Source of the DNA: JAEZHK01 sp964575255
GTDB lineage: Bacteria > Bacillota > Clostridia > Christensenellales > Aristaeellaceae
Length of the DNA stretch: 64,000 nucleotides
Assembly (NCBI GenBank): GCA_964575255.1
Contig: CAZNPZ010000010.1
Coordinates: 8,400 to 72,399 of the forward strand
Reading direction: 5' to 3'
The notes beneath the pieces are model-generated. The model saw nothing but the letters and a program-made list of their open reading frames with translations, searched no databases and had not been told where the DNA came from. Shown one piece after another: positions 41,626-49,769 of the stretch; within the stretch, counting starts at the first letter, position 1; each line of letters begins with the position of its first letter. A program made the translations under genes and the position numbers.

Positions 41626-42954
41626 GTGTATATCAAAGAGGTACTGGCCGACCTGATCCGTAATAATCCGGGCGAGAAGGAATTCCATCAAGCTGCAACC
41701 GAGGTGCTCGAAGCGCTGTCTCCGGTGGTGGAATCCGATCCCAAGTATCGTGAAAACGGAATTCTTGAACGCCTTACGGAGCCGGATCGAGTGATTGCGT
41801 TTCGCGTTGCGTGGCGGGATGATGCCGGGAAGGTTCGGGTCAACAAGGGATACCGGGTGCAGTTCTGCAATGCCATCGGTCCTTACAAGGGGGGCCTGCG
41901 CTTCCATCCCTCGGTCAATCTGAGCATCTTGAAATTTCTTGGGTTTGAACAGATCCTGAAAAACTCGCTGACGGGCCTGCCAATCGGCGGCGGCAAAGGC
42001 GGAAGCGACTTCGATCCCAGGGGCAAAAGCGACACGGAAGTCATGTCCTTCTGCCAGAGCTTCATGACGGAACTAAGCAAGTACGTCGGCAAGGATATCG
42101 ATGTCCCGGCGGGCGACATCGGCGTCGGTGGCCGCGAGATCGGCTACCTGTACGGCCAGTACAAGCGGTTGACCGGGCTGTATGAAGGCGTTCTGACCGG
42201 AAAGGGCCTGGCATACGGCGGATCGCTGGCCCGGAAAGAAGCCACGGGGTATGGCCTTGTCTATCTGATGGACGAAATGCTTCGCAAACACGGCAAGGGG
42301 TTTGACGGCGCGACCGTCGTCATATCCGGCGCGGGCAACGTGGCGATCTATGCCTGTGAAAAGGCGCAGCAACTTGGCGCAAAAGTGGTCACGCTCAGCG
42401 ATTCCACCGGATGGGTCTACGATCCCGATGGAATCAAGCTGGATGAGGTAAAGCGCATCAAGGAAGTGGAGCGGAAGCGTCTGAGCGAATACGTGAAGTA
42501 CGCGTCCAAAGCGGTTTACCATGAGAACGGAACCGTATGGGATGTACCGTGCGACATCGCGCTGCCCTGCGCAACGCAGAATGAACTGAGCCTAGAAAGC
42601 GCCCAGGCGCTGATCAAAAACGGTTGCTTCGCCGTTGGCGAAGGCGCGAACATGCCCACCGTTCCCGAAGCTGCCCACGCGTTCCTGAAGGCAGGCGTTC
42701 TGTTCGCCCCCGGCAAGGCGGCCAACGCGGGCGGCGTGGCCACCTCCGCGCTGGAAATGTCTCAGAACAGCTTGCGCCTTTCCTGGTCGTTTGATGAGGT
42801 GGATCAGCGGCTGAAACAGGTCATGAGCAGTATCTACCGTCAGATGGATGAAGCCGCCACAACGTATGGCCAGAAGGACAACTTTATTACGGGCGCCAAC
42901 ATCGCTGGCTTTATCAAGGTCGCGGACGCTATGATCGCGCAGGGAATCGGCTGA
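41626..42954 (+). CDS. gdhA: NADP-type glutamate dehydrogenase
   Basis: 442 residues from a GTG at 41626 (AGGAG eight bases ahead; an in-frame TTG at 41578 has no ribosome site). It reversibly aminates 2-oxoglutarate to glutamate. Diagnostic text is KGGLRFHPSVNLSILKFLGF, LPIGGGKGGSDFDPRGKSD (active-site Lys about 124), PAGDIGVGGREIGYLYGQY, the nucleotide site VVISGAGNVAIYACEKAQQLG and EGANMPTVPEA. Length agrees with the hexameric NADP enzymes (E. coli 447). Codon use is less GC-rich than its neighbours, and the 3' region is long before a terminator. Confidence 0.95.
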   Translation: MYIKEVLADLIRNNPGEKEFHQAATEVLEALSPVVESDPKYRENGILERLTEPDRVIAFRVAWRDDAGKVRVNKGYRVQFCNAIGPYKGGLRFHPSVNLSILKFLGFEQILKNSLTGLPIGGGKGGSDFDPRGKSDTEVMSFCQSFMTELSKYVGKDIDVPAGDIGVGGREIGYLYGQYKRLTGLYEGVLTGKGLAYGGSLARKEATGYGLVYLMDEMLRKHGKGFDGATVVISGAGNVAIYACEKAQQLGAKVVTLSDSTGWVYDPDGIKLDEVKRIKEVERKRLSEYVKYASKAVYHENGTVWDVPCDIALPCATQNELSLESAQALIKNGCFAVGEGANMPTVPEAAHAFLKAGVLFAPGKAANAGGVATSALEMSQNSLRLSWSFDEVDQRLKQVMSSIYRQMDEAATTYGQKDNFITGANIAGFIKVADAMIAQGIG

Positions 42955-42976
42955 GCCCTGAAAAAGATCTGAACAG

Positions 42977-43012
42977 ATGTGGCGCGAGTGTCACCGGCAT
43001 CCCGCGCCACAT
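42977..43012 (+). other. Perfect 10-bp hairpin in the gdhA 3' region
   Basis: ATGTGGCGCG pairs perfectly with CGCGCCACAT across a 16-base loop, 23 bases after the gdhA stop, with no T-tract. The rest of the 372-base gap (42955-43326) holds a terminator at 43181-43213 and no convincing gene. Confidence 0.55.
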
Positions 43013-43180
43013 GGACGATTGCGAGAGTAAGGCTTTGGATGTCCTGTACGGCTGACTTCTCTTTACGGGCTGGCGCGGTATCGCCGATCATGGCGATGGC
43101 TGCGCATCATCGTTCAGTCCTTCTCCGCCCCGAATACAACCGCCGCACACGTCTCCTGACAGTCAACTGATTCATATCAG

Positions 43181-43213
43181 CCCGCCGCTGACGATCGTCT
43201 GCGGTGGGTTTTT
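43181..43213 (+). terminator. Rho-independent terminator, 230 bases after gdhA
   Basis: CCCGCCGC pairs with GCGGTGGG (one G-U), followed by TTTTT. Confidence 0.75.
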
Positions 43214-43326
43214 ACTTCTTCACAAGCGGGCAAAGTTCATAATTTATTCAATCGCGACGCATAGGATTGCCAAAAAACGGGCGTATGCTGGATGGCAAAG
43301 CCACATGAGAGAAGGGACGGATTGCC

Positions 43327-44817
43327 ATGAAAATCCCGCACGCCGCCCGCTTCGCGCTCGCGCTCGTGATAATCGCCGCGATGGCCGTCCTTCCGCTGAT
43401 GGCCGGGCTCGTCCAGGGCGACCGCGGCGCGCGGGCTGCGTTTGTGCAGGCCGAAGCCGAAGCGGCGGTTCCGCCGAAGAACCCCAAAGCCTCCCCCGGC
43501 ACGGCAACCGTCGGCGTCGCGAGCGGCGGCGCGCAGCCATCCGCATCGGCTGCGCCCGGCGGCCTGCCCATCGGCAAGACCCCGCCTTCCGAATCCGCAT
43601 TGACCGGCGCGCGAATCGTGGACGGTACGAGCGAGGCGCTGTCCGGTGTGACGCTCTCCTCCGGGATCGCGGGACAAAGCGCGGTTCTGGTGAAAAACGG
43701 CGGTACCCTGTCGCTGAGAGACGCCGTCGTGTCCAAAACCGGGGACGCGCAGGATCCCGACCGGGATGGCGCGCGCGGCGATGCCGGGCATGGCGATCCG
43801 GACGCCGATGCCGCGATGATGGTCACATCCGGTGGCGCGTTGACCGCCTCCGGCGGTTCGGTTTCCTCCGCCTCACAGGGCGCGGACGCCGTGATCGCGA
43901 CCGGCAGCGGCACCACCGCCCAAATTCTCGACATGACCATCACCACCGCCGGGGAATCCGCCTGCGGGATAAACGCCTCGCGCGGCGGCGTTGTCAGCGC
44001 AACGAACGTCGGCGTCACGACCGCCGGAAACCACAGCGCGGCCATCGCCGCATCAGACGGCGGGCAGGTCAGAATCAATCGGACGACGCTGTCCACCGCG
44101 GGCGAGGACAGCCCGCTCATCTACGCGGGCGGCAGCGTCACCGGCGCGAATCTGACCGGCTCTGCCACCGCAAGCCCCATGATCGCGGTTGACGGCGGCG
44201 CGGTTTCCGTTGCGGACAGCGACCTGACCGGCACGGGACCATGCGGTGTCGCGCTCTACAGAAGCGGCGATCTTGGCCCATCGGGCGGAACGGTTACATT
44301 TTCCGCCGAAAACAGCAAGCTGTCCTCGATGTCGGAGGGGCCGCTCTTCTTCGTGACCAATACAAAGGCGGAGGCGACGCTCACCAGCAGCGAACTGACC
44401 TTCGAAAGCGGGCTGCTCGCGCAGGTTTCCGGGAATCTCACAAACGGTTGGGGCGCGCCCGGCCAGAACGGCGGCGACTTTAGGCTGTCCACGACGGGTC
44501 AGGTGCTGGCCGGCGACGTGACGGTGGACGCCATCAGCGCCTTCTCGCTTTCGCTGACCCGCGGTTCGATCTATACCGGCGCTGTGGACTCTTCCAATGT
44601 TGGGGGATCCGTTTCGCTGTCGCTGGACGCGGATTCCTCGTGGACGTTGACGGCGGATTCTCACCTGGACGCGCTGACGGACGCGAAACCGGGGCTTGAA
44701 AACATCCAGTCGGGCGGGTTCATGCTGTACTATGACGCGGAAAACCCCGCGTGCGCGTGGCTGCGGGGCGCGACCGTCCCGCTGCCCGGCGGCGGCCTTC
44801 TGACCCCCGAACCGTAA
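43327..44817 (+). CDS. Large secreted/surface protein, probable beta-helix
   Basis: 496 residues from the ATG at 43327 (GAGAAGGGA ahead). An N-terminal signal or anchor, FALALVIIAAMAVLPLMAGLV, is followed by a 60-residue Ala/Pro/Ser-rich linker. The body is a long run of short beta-forming repeats rich in Gly, Ser, Thr and Ala: AVLVKNGGTLSLRDAVVSKT, AMMVTSGGALTASGGSVSS, GINASRGGVVSATNVGVTT and AAIAASDGGQVRINRTTLST. Each unit of about 35-40 residues suggests a right-handed parallel beta-helix like those in adhesins and pectate-lyase-like proteins. Near the end are GSVSLSLDADSSWTLTADSH and a cap. No catalytic motif or sortase signal. Probably a surface adhesin or glycan-binding protein. Confidence 0.7.
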   Translation: MKIPHAARFALALVIIAAMAVLPLMAGLVQGDRGARAAFVQAEAEAAVPPKNPKASPGTATVGVASGGAQPSASAAPGGLPIGKTPPSESALTGARIVDGTSEALSGVTLSSGIAGQSAVLVKNGGTLSLRDAVVSKTGDAQDPDRDGARGDAGHGDPDADAAMMVTSGGALTASGGSVSSASQGADAVIATGSGTTAQILDMTITTAGESACGINASRGGVVSATNVGVTTAGNHSAAIAASDGGQVRINRTTLSTAGEDSPLIYAGGSVTGANLTGSATASPMIAVDGGAVSVADSDLTGTGPCGVALYRSGDLGPSGGTVTFSAENSKLSSMSEGPLFFVTNTKAEATLTSSELTFESGLLAQVSGNLTNGWGAPGQNGGDFRLSTTGQVLAGDVTVDAISAFSLSLTRGSIYTGAVDSSNVGGSVSLSLDADSSWTLTADSHLDALTDAKPGLENIQSGGFMLYYDAENPACAWLRGATVPLPGGGLLTPEP

Positions 44818-44828
44818 TACCCCGTTTC

Positions 44829-44857
44829 GGCCGCCGCATACCGCGCGGGCGGCGGCC
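44829..44857 (+). terminator. Probable terminator after the secreted protein gene
   Basis: GGCCGCCGC/GCGGCGGCC stem with an 11-base loop and a weak T content afterwards. Confidence 0.5.
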
Positions 44858-45386
44858 TATTCCAATGCGAAATACTGAGTCAACACCGCCCAATGCAGGA
44901 ATCACACTTCGGGCGACCAAAACAACCACGAGACCGCATAACCGTGTTTCGTTTTCCGCCGCACCGGGAACCCGATCAAGCCAGCAAACCCCGCTTATGG
45001 TATGGGCGTTACCCGGAATATGCAGATCAGGACTACCTTCCGATTGTGTCTTCGTTCTTTTACACTGCCTTTGCCGCTTTGGCTGTGTCTGATGGTCTCG
45101 CGCTTTGTATCGTCAAAAGGGTTAGAGCAATGTCGGTGATCCTGCTGCCAACATTGTTTTGACTGCTTGGCTGCCTATTGGGTCCGGCAACGATTTCACG
45201 CTATATCCTATGTTCGCCTGCTATCCGCTTTACGCCGCCTTCCGGGACATTGGTGGAGTGCTGGCATAGAAAGCATGCCCTCGTGACAGGGTAAACCGAT
45301 CTGCACCGGCACAACAACGCAGCCTGAAAATCGAGGCTGCATTTTGACTCGGTTTTTGCCCGATTCCACAGGCGCCGGGCCATTTC
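44858..45386. other. Intergenic stretch without a recognisable gene
   Basis: About 530 bases of lower GC than the surroundings. Short open frames exist on both strands but none has a ribosome site or recognisable product. A terminator-like hairpin sits at 45319-45345. The composition suggests a decayed or foreign remnant; I cannot identify it. Confidence 0.4.
45319..45345 (+). terminator. Orphan terminator-like hairpin
   Basis: GCAGCCT and AGGCTGC arms with loop GAAAATCG, followed by ATTTTG. No gene is assigned just upstream, so it may mark the end of an unrecognised transcript or a lost gene. Confidence 0.5.
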
Positions 45387-45415
45387 TTGACAGATTATCC
45401 ATCATCCATTATAAT
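45387..45415 (+). promoter_or_regulatory. Consensus promoter of the fucosyltransferase-like gene
   Basis: Perfect TTGACA (45387-45392), 17 bases, perfect TATAAT (45410-45415). Confidence 0.85.
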
Positions 45416-45445
45416 TGATGCGATCATTCAGGCGGGGGTTCTTTG

Positions 45446-46282
45446 ATGCTGTACGTGGAACCGCTGGGCGGGCTTTGCAACCGGATGCGCACCATCGCTT
45501 CGTACCATGCGCTGGCGCGGGAAACAGGCGGGGGGCTGACGGTCGTCTGGCTGCGCGACGCGGGGATGAACTGCCCGTGCGCGCGGCTTTTTTCACTGCC
45601 GGAGGATATCCGGGTGGTGGAGGGGCCGTATGTGTCCAAGGCGCGGATGCGGCTTCGAAGTATCGCGCGGAAGCTGACCCGCCGCGCAGAAGGGCGGCGC
45701 TTCGACCGGACGGTCGAGAATTGGGAGGCCAAAAAGGCGCTGACCCGCGAGACGGTGCTTCAGATGAAATCATCCAGCCTCTACGCTTCCAGCTGCTACA
45801 GCCTGGAGAGCGAATACGAGAAGTACGACTATTCCATCTTCCAGCCCGCGCCCGACATCCGGAAAAAGGCGGACGCAGTGACGGAGCGCTTCCCTGCGAA
45901 CTGCGTCGGCGTGCACATCCGTCGCACCGACAACGTCCAGTCCATCGAGACCAGCCGCACGCAGGACTTCATCGACCGCATGCGGCGGGAGGTGGATCAG
46001 GATCCCGCCGCAGGCTTCTTCCTCGCCACCGATTCCCCGGAGGAGGAGCGCGCGCTGAAAGCGGAATTCCCCGGACGCATCCTGACCTATGAAAAGCGGT
46101 CGCTCGCCAGGGACAGTGAAGAGGGCATCGTGGACGCGTACGTGGACTACCTGTGCCTCACGCGTACCCGAAAAATCTATGGCAGCTTTTACAGTTCATT
46201 TTCACGCTGCGCCGCGGCGCTCAACGGAATTGAACTGGAAATCATATCAAAAGATGGCGAATTTAACAGGAAAACTCTATGA
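45446..46282 (+). CDS. Glycosyltransferase resembling alpha-fucosyltransferases (NodZ/GT23-like)
   Basis: 278 residues from the ATG at 45446 (GCGGGGG ahead; the adjacent TTG is rejected). The N-terminal LYVEPLGGLCNRMRTIASYH resembles the GGLGNRL start of fucosyltransferases. The key element is CVGVHIRRTDNVQS (about residue 150), the HxRRxD donor-binding motif of GT11/GT23/GT68 enzymes. Later FFLATDSPEEERALKAEFP and YGSFYSSFSRCAAAL fit the same fold, where the SS/F region contacts GDP-fucose. No signal peptide or membrane anchor, so it acts inside the cell. With fkp in the same window, GDP-fucose would be its likely donor; the acceptor is unknown. Confidence 0.72.
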   Translation: MLYVEPLGGLCNRMRTIASYHALARETGGGLTVVWLRDAGMNCPCARLFSLPEDIRVVEGPYVSKARMRLRSIARKLTRRAEGRRFDRTVENWEAKKALTRETVLQMKSSSLYASSCYSLESEYEKYDYSIFQPAPDIRKKADAVTERFPANCVGVHIRRTDNVQSIETSRTQDFIDRMRREVDQDPAAGFFLATDSPEEERALKAEFPGRILTYEKRSLARDSEEGIVDAYVDYLCLTRTRKIYGSFYSSFSRCAAALNGIELEIISKDGEFNRKTL

Positions 46283-46299
46283 AATCCCAACCTTGGCGG

Positions 46300-46305
46300 T
46301 ATAAT
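46300..46305 (+). promoter_or_regulatory. Likely -10 box of ppdK
   Basis: TATAAT at 46300-46305, 49 bases before the ATG. No good -35 is seen, so an activator may be involved. Confidence 0.4.
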
Positions 46306-46353
46306 AAAGTTTGCGACTGAAAAAAAGAGCAATGTAAGGTAAGGGGGAGTATC

Positions 46354-48996
46354 ATGGCGCACAAGTATGTCTATCTCTTCAAGGAAGGCAACGCCGGGAT
46401 GAAGAACCTTCTGGGCGGCAAGGGCGCGAACCTCGCGGAGATGTCCACGCTCGGCCTTCCGGTACCCCAGGGCTTCACTGTTACGACCGAAGCCTGTACC
46501 GCGTATTATAGGGACGGCAAGGTGATCTCCGATGAGATCATGGCCCAGATCGAAGCCGCGCTGGCCGAGACCGAAGTGGTCTGCGGCAAGAAGTTCGGCG
46601 ACCTGGAAAACCCGTTCCTGGTCTCCGTCCGCTCCGGCGCGCGCGTGTCGATGCCCGGCATGATGGACACCATCCTGAACCTGGGGTTGAATGACGTGGC
46701 CGTCCAGGGCCTCGCCAACCTCACCCAGAACGAGCGATTCGCCTATGACTCCTACCGCCGCTTCATTCAGATGTTCTCCGACGTCGTCATGGAAGTGCCC
46801 AAGTCCAAATTTGAGCGCATCCTGGACGAAATGAAGGAAGAAAAGAATGTCCAGTTCGACACCGGCCTGACCGCGGACGACCTCAAGGAAATCGTCAAGA
46901 AGTTTAAGGCGCTGTACAAGGCCGAGAAGGGCGAAGACTTTCCGCAGGATCCCAAGGTGCAGCTGGTCGAGGCCATCAAGGCCGTGTTCCGCTCCTGGGA
47001 CAACCCCCGCGCCATCTATTACCGCCGCATGAACGACATCCCCGGCGACTGGGGCACCGCCGTCAACGTACAGGCGATGGTGTTCGGCAACATGGGCGAT
47101 ACCTCCGGCACCGGCGTCGCCTTCACCCGCAACCCCTCCACCGGCGAGAACAAGCTCTACGGCGAGTACCTGATCAACGCGCAGGGCGAGGATGTCGTGG
47201 CCGGCGTCCGCACCCCGCAGGAGATTTCGACGCTGAAGCAGGTCATGCCGGAAGTATACGACGAGTTCGTCAAGGTCGCCGAGACGCTGGAAAAGCATTT
47301 CCGCGACATGCAGGACATGGAATACACCATCGAGCGCGGCAAGCTCTACATGCTGCAGACCCGCAACGGCAAGCGCACCGCCGCCGCGGCGCTCAAGATC
47401 GCGGTGGATCTGGTCGCCGAAGGCATGCGCACCCAGGAAGAGGCCGTCATGATGGTCGAGCCGCGCATCCTGGACGCGCTTTTGCACCCGCAGTTTGACC
47501 CTAAGGCGCTCAAGGCCGCCAAACCCATCGCGAAGGGTCTGCCCGCGTCGCCCGGCGCCGCCTGCGGCCAGATTTATTTCACCGCCGACGAAGCCGTCGC
47601 GGCTTCCAAGAACGGCCAGAAGGTGCTGCTCGTCCGGCTTGAAACCTCGCCCGAGGACATCGAGGGCATGAACCACGCGCAGGGCATCCTGACCGGGCGC
47701 GGCGGCATGACCTCGCACGCGGCGGTCGTCGCGCGCGGCATGGGCACCTGCTGTGTCGCAGGCTGCTCCGACCTGCGCATCATCGAAGAGGTCAAGACGC
47801 TCGTCGTCGCCGGCCAGACCTTTAAAGAGGGCGATTTCCTGTCCATCGACGGCTCCACCGGCAATGTGTACGCCGGCGCGATCCCGACCATCGACGCCGA
47901 AGTGTCCGGCGATTTCGCGACTTTGATGGGCTGGGCCGACCAGGTTCGCCGCCTCAAGGTGCGCACCAACGCCGACACGCCGCACGACGCGGAGGTCGCC
48001 GTCCGGTTTGGCGCGGAAGGCATTGGCCTCACCCGCACCGAGCACATGTTCTTCGCGGCCGATCGCATCGCGGCCGTGCGCGAGATGATCCTGGCCGACA
48101 CCGAAGCGCAGCGCCGCGCAGCGCTTGACAAGATCCTGCCGATGCAGAAGGGCGACTTCAAGGGCATTTACGAGGTCATGGGCGAGCGCCCGGTGACCAT
48201 CCGCTACCTCGATCCGCCGCTGCACGAGTTCCTCCCGGCCAAGTCCATGAAGGAAGAGATCGCCGCCATCGCGCGCGAACTGGGCACGACCGCCGACGCC
48301 GTCGTCGCAAAGATTGACCAACTGCATGAAATGAACCCGATGCTGGGTCACCGCGGCTGCCGCCTTGCGGTCACCTTCCCGGAGATCGCCGAGATGCAGA
48401 CCCGCGCCGTCATCGAGGCCGCCATCGAAGTGCGCGCCGAGAAGGGCTATGACATCCATCCGGAGATCATGATCCCGCTGGTGGGCGACGCGAAGGAACT
48501 GGGCTACGTCCGCAGAATCGTCGTCGAAACCGCCGAGAAGGTCATGGCCGAGAAGAACGTCAAGATCGACTACAAGGTGGGCACGATGATCGAGATCCCG
48601 CGCGCGGCCGTCACCGCCGACGAGATCGCCACCGAGGCCGAGTTCTTCTCCTTCGGCACCAACGACCTGACCCAGATGACCTACGGCTTCTCCCGCGACG
48701 ACGCCGGCAAGTTCCTGGACGCGTACTACGCCAAGAAGATCTTCGAGACCGACCCGTTCCAGCACCTGGATCAGCACGGCGTCGGCAAACTGGTCAAGAT
48801 GGCCGCGGAACTGGGCCGCAAGACTCGCCCCGGCCTCAAACTGGGCATCTGCGGCGAGCACGGCGGCGACCAGTCCTCCGTCATTTTCTGCCACAACGCA
48901 GGCCTTGACTACGTGAGCTGCTCCCCGTTCCGCGTGCCGATCGCGCGCCTCGCGGCGGCGCACGCGGCCATCATGGAGAAGCGCGCCAAGGCGTAA
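46354..48996 (+). CDS. ppdK: Pyruvate, phosphate dikinase
   Basis: 880 residues from the ATG at 46354 (AAGGGGGAG ahead). It interconverts pyruvate + ATP + Pi and phosphoenolpyruvate + AMP + PPi, often used for PPi-linked glycolysis or gluconeogenesis in anaerobes. The N-terminal ATP-grasp part has NLLGGKGANLAEMSTLGLPV and PFLVSVRSGARVSMPGMMDT. The phospho-His domain has GRGGMTSHAAVVARGMGTCC (catalytic His about 455). The C-terminal PEP/pyruvate barrel has GAEGIGLTRTEHMFF, NPMLGHRGCRL, FSFGTNDLTQMTYGFSRDDA and LGICGEHGG with the catalytic Cys. Length is standard. Confidence 0.96.
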   Translation: MAHKYVYLFKEGNAGMKNLLGGKGANLAEMSTLGLPVPQGFTVTTEACTAYYRDGKVISDEIMAQIEAALAETEVVCGKKFGDLENPFLVSVRSGARVSMPGMMDTILNLGLNDVAVQGLANLTQNERFAYDSYRRFIQMFSDVVMEVPKSKFERILDEMKEEKNVQFDTGLTADDLKEIVKKFKALYKAEKGEDFPQDPKVQLVEAIKAVFRSWDNPRAIYYRRMNDIPGDWGTAVNVQAMVFGNMGDTSGTGVAFTRNPSTGENKLYGEYLINAQGEDVVAGVRTPQEISTLKQVMPEVYDEFVKVAETLEKHFRDMQDMEYTIERGKLYMLQTRNGKRTAAAALKIAVDLVAEGMRTQEEAVMMVEPRILDALLHPQFDPKALKAAKPIAKGLPASPGAACGQIYFTADEAVAASKNGQKVLLVRLETSPEDIEGMNHAQGILTGRGGMTSHAAVVARGMGTCCVAGCSDLRIIEEVKTLVVAGQTFKEGDFLSIDGSTGNVYAGAIPTIDAEVSGDFATLMGWADQVRRLKVRTNADTPHDAEVAVRFGAEGIGLTRTEHMFFAADRIAAVREMILADTEAQRRAALDKILPMQKGDFKGIYEVMGERPVTIRYLDPPLHEFLPAKSMKEEIAAIARELGTTADAVVAKIDQLHEMNPMLGHRGCRLAVTFPEIAEMQTRAVIEAAIEVRAEKGYDIHPEIMIPLVGDAKELGYVRRIVVETAEKVMAEKNVKIDYKVGTMIEIPRAAVTADEIATEAEFFSFGTNDLTQMTYGFSRDDAGKFLDAYYAKKIFETDPFQHLDQHGVGKLVKMAAELGRKTRPGLKLGICGEHGGDQSSVIFCHNAGLDYVSCSPFRVPIARLAAAHAAIMEKRAKA

Positions 48997-49010
48997 ACCA
49001 ATCGGACATG

Positions 49011-49040
49011 CCCCCGCTGATGGTTCGGCGGGGGTTTTTT
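49011..49040 (+). terminator. Rho-independent terminator after ppdK
   Basis: CCCCCGC/GCGGGGG arms with a 10-base loop and TTTTTT. Confidence 0.9.
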
Positions 49041-49125
49041 ACGTGCGATGCGCAGCCGAACCAGTGTTATGCGCTTGTAAATTTGACATTTTTGCGACCG
49101 TAGTCCGGCGTTCTTGGCTCAAAAC

Positions 49126-49154
49126 TTGTGCGCCTTACGTCTATCTGATATAAT
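49126..49154 (+). promoter_or_regulatory. Promoter of the 49182-49580 gene
   Basis: TTGTGC (49126-49131), 17 bases, TATAAT (49149-49154) with an extended TGA. Confidence 0.6.
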
Positions 49155-49181
49155 GTTTCCACCAATTTCGGAGGTTGAACC

Positions 49182-49580
49182 ATGCGCACCACCGGCGTTA
49201 CCCCAATGTTTCAGGTGCCCAAGCGGAGTCATCCCAGCGCGCGCGTGTGGGTGACGATCCTGCTCTGCGCGCTTTTGCCGCCGCTGGGCCTCATCGTCTT
49301 GTGGCGCGGCCTGCGCTGCCCCATCCGGGGGAAGATTCTGGTTTCGGCGCTGGCGCTTCTGTCGATGACGCTGATGCTGACCACGTACATCAGCTTCCGC
49401 GAAAACAGCGGCATCCTGATCCCCAAACAGGCCGCCGGGCAGTTCGCGATGAATGATTATTCATCCTCGGCGGGCGCGTCTGTCAGCGTGGTGAGGTCCG
49501 ACGCGGCAGCGTCGCCGCAGCCGACAGCCGCTCCCGAACAGGCGGAAGCGACCCCCGCGCCGGCAAATCCGTTTGAATAA
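49182..49580 (+). CDS. Small membrane protein with PPLG motif
   Basis: 132 residues from the ATG at 49182 (GGAGG ahead). Two adjacent membrane helices: VWVTILLCALLPPLGLIVLW and LVSALALLSMTLMLTTYI, joined by a basic RGLRCPIRGK turn. The C-terminal 60 residues are Ser/Ala/Pro-rich and probably external. The LLPPLGLIVLWR...R.KILVSA pattern matches the partial protein at the window's left edge, suggesting a paralogous family in this genome. Function unknown. Confidence 0.75.
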   Translation: MRTTGVTPMFQVPKRSHPSARVWVTILLCALLPPLGLIVLWRGLRCPIRGKILVSALALLSMTLMLTTYISFRENSGILIPKQAAGQFAMNDYSSSAGASVSVVRSDAAASPQPTAAPEQAEATPAPANPFE

Positions 49581-49643
49581 CCCCTTTCAGACGCCTTTTT
49601 TGGGCCAAAATGCCCCTAATATGGCGTATTTTGAGGGTTTTGC

Positions 49644-49672
49644 TTGACGAAACGTGGCGTTAAGGTTACAAT
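49644..49672 (+). promoter_or_regulatory. Promoter of the zinc-ribbon/PG-binding gene
   Basis: TTGACG (49644-49649), 17 bases, TACAAT (49667-49672), leaving a leader of about 90 bases. Confidence 0.7.
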
Positions 49673-49769
49673 CACTCTGTATTGTCATGCGCCCAAACGA
49701 CTTTAGCCTGCGCGGGGCAGCCATATGCGCCGCGCGAAACCAGGGCAACCCTGAACGGGAGGGCAAGAT

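Noticed and set aside
45201..45383. Minus-strand short frame in the low-GC stretch considered as a transposase remnant
   Set aside because: No DDE, HNH or Cys-His pattern and no ribosome site; similarity to a transposase could not be shown.
46189..48963. 924-codon minus-strand open frame opposite ppdK
   Set aside because: Antisense shadow of pyruvate phosphate dikinase in GC-rich DNA, rich in His/Asp/Val/Ala/Arg, with no family motifs.
49673..49769. Possible riboswitch in the leader of the zinc-ribbon/PG-binding gene
   Set aside because: A few short stems are present but they match no riboswitch consensus that I know.
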